A stretch of DNA of 35,345 nt from Proteobacteria bacterium HN_bin10 (GTDB lineage: Bacteria > Pseudomonadota > Alphaproteobacteria > Caulobacterales > Aquidulcibacteraceae): contig LWDN01000021.1 in the NCBI GenBank assembly GCA_002083515.1, forward strand, positions 6,667 through 42,011, written 5' to 3'. The stretch's first letter is position 1, and each line of letters begins with the position of its first letter. Positions 15,207-22,850 of this stretch are shown here, piece by piece. Made by a program: the position numbers and the translations under genes. Under the pieces are notes generated by a model. The model saw only the letters and a list, made by a program, of their open reading frames with translations, did not search any database and was not told the DNA's origin.

Positions 15207-16208
15207 ATGGCGACGATGTCGCGCGAAATTCGCTTGAAGAGCCGGCCGGTCGGATTGCCCGAAGCGGCGAACTTCGAGCTGGCGACGGTGGAATTGCCGG
15301 AGCCGGGCGACGGCGAAGTGCTGGTGCGCAATAGCTGGATGTCGGTCGATCCATACATGCGCGGGCGCATGTATGACCGCCCGAGCTACGTGCCGCCGTT
15401 CCAGATCGGCCAAGCCTTGCAAGGCGGCGCCGTCGGAACCGTGGTGAAGTCGAACGATGCGCGCTTCAAACCGGGCGATCTGGTCGAGAGCATGAACGGC
15501 TGGCGCGAGGCCTATGTCGCCGCGGGCGCCGCGCTCAACAAGCTGCCGGCGGGCGGCGTCCCGCCGCAAGCTTATCTCGGCGTGCTCGGCATGCCCGGCA
15601 TGACCGCATACACGAGCTTCCATCGCATCGGCGAGCCCAAGGCCGGCGATGTGGTGTTTGTTTCCGGCGCCGCGGGCGCGGTCGGCTCGGCCGTCTGTCA
15701 GATCGCCAAGCTGCGCGGCTGCACTGTGATTGCGTCCGCCGGCGGCGACGACAAGCTCGCCTGGCTGAAAAGCGTCGGCGTCGATCACGGCGTCAACTAC
15801 AAGAAAGGCAATCTGCTCGAGAACGTTCGCGCCGCCGCACCCAAGGGAATCGACATCTATTTCGACAATGTCGGGGGCGAGCATCTGGAAGTCGCGCTTG
15901 AAGTGGCGCGGCCGTTCGCCCGCTTCATCGAATGCGGCATGATCTCGATCTACAACAACACCGAGCCCACGCCCGGTCCGCGCAACATGGCCTACATCGT
16001 CGGCAAGCGCATCAAGATGCAGGGCTTCATCGTGTCCGACTTCATGGACATGCGCGAGCAATTCTACGCCGAAATGGGCGGCTGGGTTCGCGACGGCAAA
16101 ATCAAGTGGGAAGAGACGGTCGAGAACGGCGTTGAGAACGCGCCGCGAGCATTTCTCAAGCTCTTCAGCGGCGGAAACACAGGCAAGATGCTGGTAAAGC
16201 TCAGCTGA
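15207..16208 (+). CDS. NADP-dependent oxidoreductase, medium-chain dehydrogenase/reductase (CurA/PTGR-like)
   Basis: A 333-aa zinc-free MDR enzyme. The N-terminal catalytic domain has LKSRPVGLPEAANFEL and SVDPYMRGRM, typical of the 2-alkenal reductase/prostaglandin reductase-like branch (CurA, YncB). The cofactor domain has VFVSGAAGAVGSAVCQIAK (GAAGAVG at 154-160), and IYFDNVGGEHL follows. These enzymes reduce alpha,beta-unsaturated carbonyls with NADPH, often for detoxification. The start at 15207 is chosen because ACGGAGGG lies just upstream and homologues begin at this point. The gene is divergent from gltX (128-bp gap), and the next gene begins one base after its stop, indicating an operon. 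Confidence 0.88.
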   Translation: MATMSREIRLKSRPVGLPEAANFELATVELPEPGDGEVLVRNSWMSVDPYMRGRMYDRPSYVPPFQIGQALQGGAVGTVVKSNDARFKPGDLVESMNGWREAYVAAGAALNKLPAGGVPPQAYLGVLGMPGMTAYTSFHRIGEPKAGDVVFVSGAAGAVGSAVCQIAKLRGCTVIASAGGDDKLAWLKSVGVDHGVNYKKGNLLENVRAAAPKGIDIYFDNVGGEHLEVALEVARPFARFIECGMISIYNNTEPTPGPRNMAYIVGKRIKMQGFIVSDFMDMREQFYAEMGGWVRDGKIKWEETVENGVENAPRAFLKLFSGGNTGKMLVKLS

Positions 16209-16209
16209 A

Positions 16210-17100
16210 ATGAGCCAACGCCTCTTCCAAGCCTATGTGACGGTCGATTGGAGCGCAGCGTCCAAGCCGACCACGGGGCCGGATTCGATCTGGATCGGCG
16301 TCATGAAACGCAATGTGCGCTTCCAGATGGCGTTTGAGGCGCACAATCCGGCTACGCGGGCCGAGGCGGAAAAGCTGCTGAACGCTGTCCTGGACGATCT
16401 AAGGCGGAAGGGCGAGCGGGCGCTCGTCGGCTTCGACTTTCCGCTCGGCTTTCCGCGCGGAACGGCGGCGGCATTGAAACTCCCGGGAGAGCCTTGGCGC
16501 GCGTTGATGGACTTCGCCGCCAAGGAAATGAAGGACAAGCCCGACAACACCAACAACCGCTTCCAGGTCGGCGCCAAGATGAACCGGTTGATGACCGGGG
16601 AAGCGTTCCCGTTCTGGGGCGCGCCGGCGCGCGACGAGCAGACCATGCTCTCCGCCAAGCGCGTGCGCGATCATGGGCCGGGAGACCTCCCCGAGTTCCG
16701 TTATGCGGACGAGGCAGCGCGGGGCGCGGCCTCGATCTGGAAGCTCTATTATCAGGGCTCTGTCGGCGGCCAGGCGTTGACCGGCTTGCCGGTGGTCAAA
16801 CGACTGCGAGACGCGCGCAATGTGAAAATCTGGCCGTTCGAAACCGGCTGGAAGCCGCTTGCCCCCTCCGACTTGAGCGAAGTCGAGGCCGTGTTCGCGG
16901 AAATCTACCCCTCGCTCTACGCCGCCAAACCGGGCGCCGGCGAGATCAAGGATCAGGCGCAAGTGCGCGGCGCCTGCGAGCGCTTCAACGCGCTGGATGA
17001 AAAGTTTCAACTCGGCGCGCTGTTCGGGTCCACGAAGGACGATCCGCGGCGCGCCGCGATCGAACGCGAAGAAGGCTGGATACTGGGCGCGGCCGGCTGA
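16210..17100 (+). CDS. DUF429-like conserved protein (RNase H-like fold suspected)
   Basis: I recognise no characterised function. The 296-aa soluble protein opens with a strand-loop AYVTVDWSAASKPT and later has LVGFDFPLGFPRG near residue 76; acidic residues at such strand ends are typical of DUF429-like proteins with an RNase H-type fold. Other notable stretches are NNRFQVGAKMNRLMTGEAFPFWG and IWPFETGW. Homologues tend to have labels such as cobalamin or molybdopterin-related that are probably uninformative. It starts 1 bp after the oxidoreductase stop, so the two are likely co-transcribed, and it converges on the MATE gene with one base between the stops. Confidence 0.65.
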   Translation: MSQRLFQAYVTVDWSAASKPTTGPDSIWIGVMKRNVRFQMAFEAHNPATRAEAEKLLNAVLDDLRRKGERALVGFDFPLGFPRGTAAALKLPGEPWRALMDFAAKEMKDKPDNTNNRFQVGAKMNRLMTGEAFPFWGAPARDEQTMLSAKRVRDHGPGDLPEFRYADEAARGAASIWKLYYQGSVGGQALTGLPVVKRLRDARNVKIWPFETGWKPLAPSDLSEVEAVFAEIYPSLYAAKPGAGEIKDQAQVRGACERFNALDEKFQLGALFGSTKDDPRRAAIEREEGWILGAAG

Positions 17101-17101
17101 G

Positions 17102-18439
17102 CTATCGCTGTTCGTCCGAGACGGCGCGAGGCAACTTGTCCGCCAACATCCACCAGCGCAGCAGCAACACGCCGGCGCTCACGACGCTTGCCCAGAAAAT
17201 TGCAAACAACAGACCGGCGACACCCATGCCTTGCTGCTCCGCCAGCCAATAGCCGAGCACCGGCATCACTACGGCATAAGCCAGGATGTGGCTGAACGTT
17301 GGAAACCAGTTGTCGCTGCGGGCCCGCAGCGCCGAGGCGGTCACCACCTGGGTTCCATCCGGCGTCAGCGCCAGCGCCGCGACCCAGATGAACGAAGCGA
17401 TCAGAGCCGCCAGCGCCGCGTCGGCGGTATAAACCCGCCCGATCGGCTCGGCGAAAACCAGAATGGCGACCGCGGCCATCACCATGCCGATGGCGTTCAA
17501 GCCAATGCCGGTCCAGCCCGCGCGCGCCGCATCGTGCGGCGCCTCACGGCCGATCGCCTCGGACACCAGCACCGCCGTCGCCGCCGCGAGCCCGAGTGCG
17601 ATCATGAACACGAACGCCATCAGGTTGAGTAATATCTGATACGCCGCCACCACCTCGGCGCTGATGCGCCCGGCGATCACCGTCATGGCGGAGAAGGCGC
17701 CGGCCTCGACCGCCTGGCTCACCGCGGCGGCAACGCCAACCGCCAGCAATGCGCGATAGCTCGGCCCGTTCGCCGCTTTCGCTCTGCGAACGCCAAAGCG
17801 TTGCGCATCACGGAGCGAGAAAATGCAGACGAGGATCACGCCCGCCAGAAACACACGCGCGCCGACGGTCGCCCACGCCGAACCCACCGCGCCATGTTCC
17901 GGCACCCACCACAGGTTCAGCGCAACATTGACGATGTTGGCCAGCCACATGACGACAGTCGAAATGCCCGGCTTCTTGATCGCTTCGAGAAAAAAAGTGC
18001 CGGCCACATAGATGAGATGCAGCGGGATCGAGAGCGCCAACGCCTGCATCACCGGCGTGGAGGGGCGCGCGAGCTCGGCGCCGATGCCGAACACCGTGAA
18101 CAAGTGTTCGCCGCCGATCCACATGGCCGCGGCCGAGACGACCCCCGCCACAAGCGCCAGCACCAGACCGCGCCGCAACGCAACGCCGGCGCCTTCCGCA
18201 TTGCCCTCGCCCAACGATCGCGCGGCCAGCACTTGCACGCCCTGCAGCAAGCCGATCGCCGCCACCAGAAACACCGCGGTCGGGGCCCAACCCAAGGCCT
18301 GGTAGGGCAATTCGTCTGCCGCCAATTGGCCCACGATGATGGTGTCGGCGAGCGCCATGCCGATGATGCCGAGGCGCGCCAACGCCACGGGCCCGGCAAT
18401 CCGCAGCAGCGGCGCAACGAAAGAACGAGTGGCGGCCAT
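17102..18439 (-). CDS. MATE family efflux transporter
   Basis: A 445-aa integral membrane protein with about twelve hydrophobic helices arranged as two six-helix halves, the hallmark of the multidrug and toxic compound extrusion family. N-terminal features include RIAGPVALARLGIIGMALADTIIVGQL, with an aspartate in helix 1 as in the cation-coupled members, and a second half beginning near YRALLAVGVAAAVSQAVE. These exporters exchange cationic drugs or metabolites for H+ or Na+. The start is ATG 18439, just after an unrelated membrane protein gene on the same strand (43 bp), so the two may share a transcript. No adjacent regulator is seen. Confidence 0.88.
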   Translation of the reverse strand: MAATRSFVAPLLRIAGPVALARLGIIGMALADTIIVGQLAADELPYQALGWAPTAVFLVAAIGLLQGVQVLAARSLGEGNAEGAGVALRRGLVLALVAGVVSAAAMWIGGEHLFTVFGIGAELARPSTPVMQALALSIPLHLIYVAGTFFLEAIKKPGISTVVMWLANIVNVALNLWWVPEHGAVGSAWATVGARVFLAGVILVCIFSLRDAQRFGVRRAKAANGPSYRALLAVGVAAAVSQAVEAGAFSAMTVIAGRISAEVVAAYQILLNLMAFVFMIALGLAAATAVLVSEAIGREAPHDAARAGWTGIGLNAIGMVMAAVAILVFAEPIGRVYTADAALAALIASFIWVAALALTPDGTQVVTASALRARSDNWFPTFSHILAYAVVMPVLGYWLAEQQGMGVAGLLFAIFWASVVSAGVLLLRWWMLADKLPRAVSDEQR

Positions 18440-18482
18440 TGGGGAGCTTGCGTCTAGCGGAGCGAAGCGAGTCGGTCGAGGC

Positions 18483-19313
18483 TCACGCCGTCTGCGGCTT
18501 CAGCGCCTTGTAGAGGCTGGTGGAAAGCCCCGCCTCCAACGCGGTGTAAATCGCGATCTGAACGAACAGAGCCGTTGTGAAAAAGAACAGGAAGGCCGCC
18601 GGATTGGCCTGCGCGCTCTGCGCCAGCGCCACCGGGTCGCGCACGCCGAGCCCCATGGCCATGCCGACGAGCGATTGCAGCGCGCCGACGAAGATCAGCG
18701 CCGGCCCCAGCAGCAGCAGGCGCGCACCGGCGATTCGCAGCAGCGCGCCTTTGGTCCACGTCCAGGTCTCGAACACCATCACGCGTCCGCGGTCGATGCT
18801 CGCCGGCAACGCCAGATAGAGCCGCGACGTCAGCAACAGGAGCACGGCAAAGCCCACGATCATTGACCAGATCAGCACGTTCGACTGTTCCGACACGGCG
18901 CGCTCCATCAGCGCGCGCAACGCCGCCTCGTTCTCCTTCACCGCTTGCGCCTGCTCCGCATACGGCGCGATCAGCACCGCCATGGCGCCATAGGCCAGCA
19001 CTATCGCCACGATCGCAAACAGGAAGCCGACGATGCCCATTGCGATGCCGCCATTGCGGAGGTCGGCGCCGATCTTGCCGCGCACGGAATCTACGCCGCT
19101 GAGCGCCGCACGGGTGAGCCCGGCATGGACCGCGATCGACGCGAGCAGCAGCCCGACGAGCAGTAGCGGCGGAACGGCGCCGAGCAGCAACAGCAGCGCC
19201 GTTTGCCCCAGCGCCCCCAGCGCCGCCACAGCCAGCACGAAACGCCAGTTCGCACGCGCAAAGCGCAGCGCCTCGCCGACGCAGGCATAGATGGAGAGAG
19301 CGGGAGCGGCCAT
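18483..19313 (-). CDS. Polytopic membrane protein of unknown function
   Basis: The 276-aa product has hydrophobic segments at roughly 22-42, 44-68, 92-118, 150-175, 195-225 and 236-258, with a charged helix between segments three and four (EQAQAVKENEAALRALMERAVSEQ). An initial soluble segment (YACVGEALRFARANW) resembles proteins related to the glycerophosphodiesterase membrane domain, but I cannot assign a family. The start is ATG 19313, supported by AGGAGG six bases upstream. The gene is divergent from trmFO and 43 bp upstream of the MATE exporter. Confidence 0.7.
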   Translation of the reverse strand: MAAPALSIYACVGEALRFARANWRFVLAVAALGALGQTALLLLLGAVPPLLLVGLLLASIAVHAGLTRAALSGVDSVRGKIGADLRNGGIAMGIVGFLFAIVAIVLAYGAMAVLIAPYAEQAQAVKENEAALRALMERAVSEQSNVLIWSMIVGFAVLLLLTSRLYLALPASIDRGRVMVFETWTWTKGALLRIAGARLLLLGPALIFVGALQSLVGMAMGLGVRDPVALAQSAQANPAAFLFFFTTALFVQIAIYTALEAGLSTSLYKALKPQTA

Positions 19314-19397
19314 GGACCGCCTCCTGGCATGGCGCTCCCACAAACTCAACGGCGGCGCGCCCTTGAATACCCTCTGCCAGCGCGGCATGTCAGCGCC

Positions 19398-20885
19398 ATG
19401 AAACCTGTGCATGTCGTCGGCGGCGGATTGGCCGGCTCGGAAGCAGCCTGGGCGCTCGCGAACGCGGGCGTGCCGGTGGTGCTGCACGAAATGCGCCCCG
19501 TGCGCATGACCGACGCACACAAGACAGAGAAATTCGCCGAACTGGTCTGCTCCAATTCCTTCCGCAGCGACGATTGGCGCGGCAACGCCGTCGGCCTGCT
19601 GCACGAGGAGATGCGCCGGCTCGGCTCGCTGGTGATGCAATGCGCCGCGCCCGCGCAAGTGCCGGCAGGCAGCGCGCTGGCGGTGGATCGGGATGTTTTT
19701 GGCGACGCGGTGACGGCGGCGCTGGTGGCGCATCCGTTGATCACGATTGAGCGCGAGGAAGTGAAGTCGCTTGATCAACTCCTTCGTCATTCCGGACGCA
19801 CCGAAGGTGCGATCCGGGACCCAGGGGCAGGCGACGAGCCCTACGATCCCCTGGGTCCCGGCTCTACGGCGCTACGCGCCTCCGGCCGGGATGACGCTAG
19901 TGTGATCTTCGCCACCGGCCCGCTCACCTCTCCTGCCCTCGCGGACTCGATCCGCAATCTCACCGGTGAAGATTCACTCGCCTTTTTCGACGCCATTGCA
20001 CCGATCGTGCACGCGGACTCCATCGACTTCGACATCGCCTGGAAGCAATCGCGCTACGACAAGGAAGGCCCGGGCGGAGACAAGGCGGCGTATGTGAACT
20101 GCCCGCTGGATGAGACGCAGTATGTGGCGTTCATCAACGCGCTGAACGCGGGCGCGAAGACCGAGTTCAAGGAGTGGGAGAAGAACACGCCCTATTTCGA
20201 AGGCTGCCTGCCGATCGAAGTGATGGCGGAGCGTGGGCTCGATACGCTGCGCTTCGGCCCTATGAAGCCGGTCGGGCTGATGGATCCGCGCGTGGGAAGA
20301 CGCCCGCATGCGGTGGTGCAGCTACGTCAAGACAACAAACTCGGCACGCTCTTCAACATGGTCGGCTTCCAGACCAAGCTCAAATACGCCGCGCAGGAAG
20401 AGATTTTCCGGATGATCCCCGGCTTGCAGAACGCGCGCTTTGCACGCCTCGGCGGCATCCATCGCAATACGTTTCTGAATTCGCCGAAGTTGTTGGATTC
20501 AACGCTGCGCTTGCGCGCCGAGCCGCGCATGCGGTTCGCGGGACAAGTGACGGGCGTCGAAGGCTACGTCGAGAGCGCCGCCATGGGCATGCTGGCCGGG
20601 CGCTTTGCGGCGGCGGAGCGTTTGGGCCGCGCGCTCGAGCCGCCGCCGCCCACCACTGCTTTGGGCGCACTCCTTGCGCACGTGACCGGCGGACACATCG
20701 GCGACGGCAAAGGCTCGTTTCAGCCGATGAACGTCAACTTCGGCCTCTTCCCCGAAATCGCCGCACCGACGCATGGGCCGGACGGGAAAAGGCTCAAAGG
20801 AGAAGACCGCGGGCGCGCGAAGAAGCTCGCGCTGGCGGAACGCGCGTTGGCGGACTTGGGGGATTGGTTAGCCCAAGCGCGCTGA
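19398..20885 (+). CDS. trmFO: Methylenetetrahydrofolate--tRNA-(uracil-5-)-methyltransferase with an in-frame palindromic insert
   Basis: TrmFO makes m5U54 in the tRNA T-loop using methylene-tetrahydrofolate and FADH2. The 495-aa product shows the N-terminal FAD motif VHVVGGGLAGSEAAW, then HEMRPVRMTDAH, the conserved LVCSNSFRSDD block, QVPAGSALAVDRD, FATGPLTS, and the C-terminal GGHI and FQPMNVNFGLFP motifs. Start ATG 19398. Residues about 130-166 (positions 19785-19895) are encoded by a nested palindrome and sit where I expect homologues to pass directly from KSLDQLL-like sequence to VIFATGPLTS. The insert is Gly/Pro/Asp/Arg-rich and keeps the frame, which explains the greater than usual length. 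The enzyme is probably still active, since all recognisable motifs remain. Confidence 0.92.
   Translation: MKPVHVVGGGLAGSEAAWALANAGVPVVLHEMRPVRMTDAHKTEKFAELVCSNSFRSDDWRGNAVGLLHEEMRRLGSLVMQCAAPAQVPAGSALAVDRDVFGDAVTAALVAHPLITIEREEVKSLDQLLRHSGRTEGAIRDPGAGDEPYDPLGPGSTALRASGRDDASVIFATGPLTSPALADSIRNLTGEDSLAFFDAIAPIVHADSIDFDIAWKQSRYDKEGPGGDKAAYVNCPLDETQYVAFINALNAGAKTEFKEWEKNTPYFEGCLPIEVMAERGLDTLRFGPMKPVGLMDPRVGRRPHAVVQLRQDNKLGTLFNMVGFQTKLKYAAQEEIFRMIPGLQNARFARLGGIHRNTFLNSPKLLDSTLRLRAEPRMRFAGQVTGVEGYVESAAMGMLAGRFAAAERLGRALEPPPPTTALGALLAHVTGGHIGDGKGSFQPMNVNFGLFPEIAAPTHGPDGKRLKGEDRGRAKKLALAERALADLGDWLAQAR
19785..19896. repeat. Nested palindromic element inserted in frame within trmFO
   Basis: The 112-bp element has outer arms cgtcattccgg (19785-19795) and ccgggatgacg (19886-19896, one mismatch). 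The inner perfect 14-bp arms are ccgggacccagggg (19814-19827) and cccctgggtcccgg (19848-19861). A small hairpin lies on each side between them: gcacc-gaa-ggtgc (19798-19810) and ggcgc-tac-gcgcc (19868-19880). The shape is a four-stem cruciform or cloverleaf. The length and reading frame leave trmFO open. It resembles in behaviour the protein-coding palindromic elements of Rickettsia, but the sequence family is different as far as I can tell. Confidence 0.85.
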
Positions 20886-20889
20886 GCGC

Positions 20890-21162
20890 TCATTTCTTAG
20901 CGGCTTGCACGCGCCTTAAGGCGAGCGTTGCGTCTTCCGCCGCGCGCCACTTCCGCCAGGTCTCGATCGACGGGATCGGATCATTCGCCCAATCCGGAGC
21001 TTCGACGCCGGCGGCGGCGAAATCGGCCGCCGTCAGTGCATCCCGCTCATCGTCTTCGGTATTGGCGTTGAGGCGCCCGGCCTTGACGGGGTCCGACGCG
21101 GAGGGCTGCGCGGCGCCATCGTCTTCGATCGCCGGCGGCGGCACGTTCGGATCGTCAATCAT
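20890..21162 (-). CDS. Small protein of unknown function, paralogue A
   Basis: The 90-aa product has a disordered acidic Pro/Ala-rich N-terminus (1-38) and a compact C-terminal domain (about 39-86) with DERDALTAADFAAAGVEAP, DPIPSIETW and RKWRAAEDATLALRR. The same domain forms almost all of the protein encoded at 21350-21559 (ALTPADYIAAGVDVP, DPIPSLETWRRW), so the two are paralogues. No known family was recognised; the C-terminal half looks helical and could be a binding module. The start is ATG 21162, not the TTG before it. Its leader (gcgagagtttcctt) resembles that of the 21627-21785 ORF. It converges on trmFO with a 4-bp gap. Confidence 0.6.
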   Translation of the reverse strand: MIDDPNVPPPAIEDDGAAQPSASDPVKAGRLNANTEDDERDALTAADFAAAGVEAPDWANDPIPSIETWRKWRAAEDATLALRRVQAAKK

Positions 21163-21349
21163 CAAGGAAACTCTCGCTGGGCCGGAAAGGCGCTCGACCG
21201 CACATGGGCGGCGGCGGGCTGGTTACAAGGGGCGACCTGAACGGTTTTGGAAGAAGACGCTCAGAACCACGCGGCCCCTCTCCCCCTTATGGACTTTGAA
21301 TCCGCTCCTCGGTGGCCATCAAACTGAGGCAGATTTCAAGTCCGCCGCG

Positions 21350-21559
21350 CTAGTGTTGAGCTTGGCGTGCGAAGGCGCGTTTGTGCGCCAGCGCCGTGTT
21401 TTGCGCAGTCTGCCAGCGTCGCCACGTTTCAAGCGACGGGATTGGATCGTCGTTCCAATTTGGAACGTCGACCCCCGCTGCGATATAGTCCGCCGGCGTC
21501 AAGGCCTCGCGCTCTTCATCTTCGGCAGTGAGCACGTTCGTGCGAACGATTCGATTCAT
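21350..21559 (-). CDS. Small protein of unknown function, paralogue B
   Basis: The 69-aa protein is nearly all the domain shared with 20890-21162: an acidic start (AEDEEREALTPAD), AAGVDVPNWNDDPIPSLETWRRW and a basic Ala-rich helix (ALAHKRAFARQ). A purine-rich AAAGG stretch sits about 11 bp upstream of ATG 21559. The 187-bp gap to paralogue A (21163-21349) contains nothing that I can recognise. Conservation of the domain core between the two copies, with divergent flanks, argues for a translated gene. Function unknown. Confidence 0.6.
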   Translation of the reverse strand: MNRIVRTNVLTAEDEEREALTPADYIAAGVDVPNWNDDPIPSLETWRRWQTAQNTALAHKRAFARQAQH

Positions 21560-21593
21560 TGTGCTGCCTTTTCAATTGCCAATTGCGAAACAA

Positions 21594-21619
21594 CCGCCGA
21601 CCGACTTTTCGGTCGGCGG
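21594..21619 (-). terminator. Hairpin terminator after the 52-aa ORF
   Basis: A perfect 10-bp stem (ccgccgaccg / cggtcggcgg) with a 6-nt loop lies 7 nt past the stop of the 21627-21785 ORF and is followed on the minus strand by TTGTTTC. It is a moderate terminator, and its position supports that ORF being real. Confidence 0.6.
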
Positions 21620-21626
21620 CGTGACT

Positions 21627-21785
21627 TCAGACGTTCTTTTTCGGATCGGAAACGCCGCTCACCGGTGCTGTCGCGGGCGCGCCCTTTTCCTGCGCTGTCC
21701 CTTGGGACGACTGCGCAGGTTGCGCGATCGGTTGTGCGGGATTGCTTACAGGAGCGGACGGCCCCAGCTTCGGTTCGTTTGTCAT
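21627..21785 (-). CDS. Pro/Ala-rich 52-aa protein of unknown function
   Basis: The product is a low-complexity protein with MTNEPKLGPSAP at the start, several Gln-Pro-Ala repeats and a KKNV C-terminus; it is probably disordered. The leader before ATG 21785 (gcgaaagtttcctcaa) resembles that before the 20890-21162 gene, and the first residues are similar in pattern (M-x-D/N-D/E-P). It may therefore be a third paralogue reduced to the N-terminal tail. A hairpin terminator directly follows the stop. A strong Shine-Dalgarno is lacking. Confidence 0.45.
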   Translation of the reverse strand: MTNEPKLGPSAPVSNPAQPIAQPAQSSQGTAQEKGAPATAPVSGVSDPKKNV

Positions 21786-22037
21786 TTGAGGAAACTTTCG
21801 CAACGTCAGGGATACTGACACACTGCAGATGGTGCCCATTTGCAGCATTTACAAGTACCAGCCGAAAGCATGGCGACAGCATGAAGCCGCTATCTTTGCA
21901 GCATGGCGCGGTGTACCGTTCGTTTCTTGGTCTCGCTTCGACGCGAGCGCGCCAATCCTACAATTTGCTTTCAGTTCGTTGCTTTAGTCTAGAGCGACTG
22001 CGAGCGTCCGCGGCTCACGCGGGAGGGAAAACAACTC

Positions 22038-22193
22038 ATGACGATGATTCGTATCTTTGGTTGCGGTCTCTCCTTCGAGCCAACCAAGTTCCAATGGCAA
22101 TTTGCTGGACGACTCGTTTGCGTCCTGGTCGCAGCAACGCTCAACCTGGCGCTGCTGGCCCCGTTGCTGATGCAGGCGACCAAGGTCTGGTGA
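22038..22193 (+). CDS. Small single-span membrane protein (51 aa), hypothetical
   Basis: This short ORF is preceded by a purine-rich GGGAGGGAAAA stretch ending 6 bp before ATG 22038. The predicted product has a soluble N-terminus with MTMIRIFGCGLSFEP and one hydrophobic helix at about 24-46 (LVCVLVAATLNLALLAPLLM), then a short polar tail. It lies in a stretch with lower GC than neighbouring genes and has no recognised relatives. The coding claim rests on the ribosome site and the membrane segment only; the downstream in-frame ATG at 22044 is an alternative start. Confidence 0.42.
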   Translation: MTMIRIFGCGLSFEPTKFQWQFAGRLVCVLVAATLNLALLAPLLMQATKVW

Positions 22194-22206
22194 AGACCAC
22201 AGGTTG

Positions 22207-22395
22207 CTAGTTCCGAGTGCGTTCGCTTCGTGCCACTACTGCGGGTGCAGTCAGATTTCGTTGCGCGTCCGCGATGCCTTCAAGCGCGTTTTCTTCCGAG
22301 CGGTAATCACCGAAGAAGAGCCCATTAAAGGTCACCCGCCAGATGCCATGGCGGAGCCTCAACTCAAAGGTTGATGGCGGCTCTGGCACGATCAC
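22207..22395 (-). CDS. Small hypothetical protein (62 aa), second gene of a coupled pair
   Basis: The product has a strand-rich middle, RLRHGIWRVTFNGLFFGDYRSEENAL, followed by a helix, a pattern reminiscent of small DUF2188-like alpha/beta domains (W-x-V-x-x-N-G, then a segment of charged residues before a helix). This is only a resemblance. The start is GTG 22395, which overlaps the stop of the upstream small gene as GTGA, strongly suggesting translational coupling. The C-terminus is basic (ARSERTRN). No function can be given. Confidence 0.5.
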   Translation of the reverse strand: MIVPEPPSTFELRLRHGIWRVTFNGLFFGDYRSEENALEGIADAQRNLTAPAVVARSERTRN

Positions 22396-22598
22396 TGGGA
22401 GCCAGGCGTGGTCGGCTTTCGCGTGTCGATGCCGAAAAGGCGAACCAGCAGTTCATCGCCTTTCCACACCTCCACAATGGCGTCGCGCCCTGACCCCTTG
22501 CGACCATGCTCGACAGCTTCGGCATCAGTGTCAAACGGCAAGAATTCCGAACGTGCAGTGATGCCGCGTGCGTTTTTGTATTGGATTGAGTAGTTCAA
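22392..22598 (-). CDS. Small hypothetical protein (68 aa), first gene of a coupled pair
   Basis: The ORF remains open upstream to 22718, but the conserved-looking domain begins at residue NYSIQYKNARG and reads SEFLPFDTDAEAVEHGRKG then DAIVEVWKGDELLVRLF. I place the start at TTG 22598, which has GGAG with good spacing (22608-22611 on the complement); an upstream start giving up to 108 aa cannot be excluded. The fold looks like a small alpha/beta unit common in uncharacterised rhizobial and related proteins. Its stop overlaps the start of the next small gene by four bases. Confidence 0.5.
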   Translation of the reverse strand: MNYSIQYKNARGITARSEFLPFDTDAEAVEHGRKGSGRDAIVEVWKGDELLVRLFGIDTRKPTTPGSQ

Positions 22599-22850
22599 GA
22601 GAGCCGCTCCGGGCTGCAATTGGCCTGGGCCTTTGTATCCGGCCGGCCTAAAGGGCGCGAACGCGTTCGCGCTCCGCTTCTCGCACATGGGCCCGTGGAG
22701 CATGAAAAGCAACGGCAACGGGCTGAATGAGAAAGCCTGCTATTAGCCAGGACTCTCCTCGCTTGGTCTGATAAACTATGCTCATTCGGCAGAAGTGTAT
22801 GCATTTCGCTGCGATCCGCGCGGCGCGAGCCTCTTTTGGGAGACTCACCA

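Noticed and set aside
20174..22210. Plus-strand 678-codon open frame
   Set aside because: It overlaps the end of trmFO in another frame and then antisense small genes; composition changes abruptly and there is no motif.
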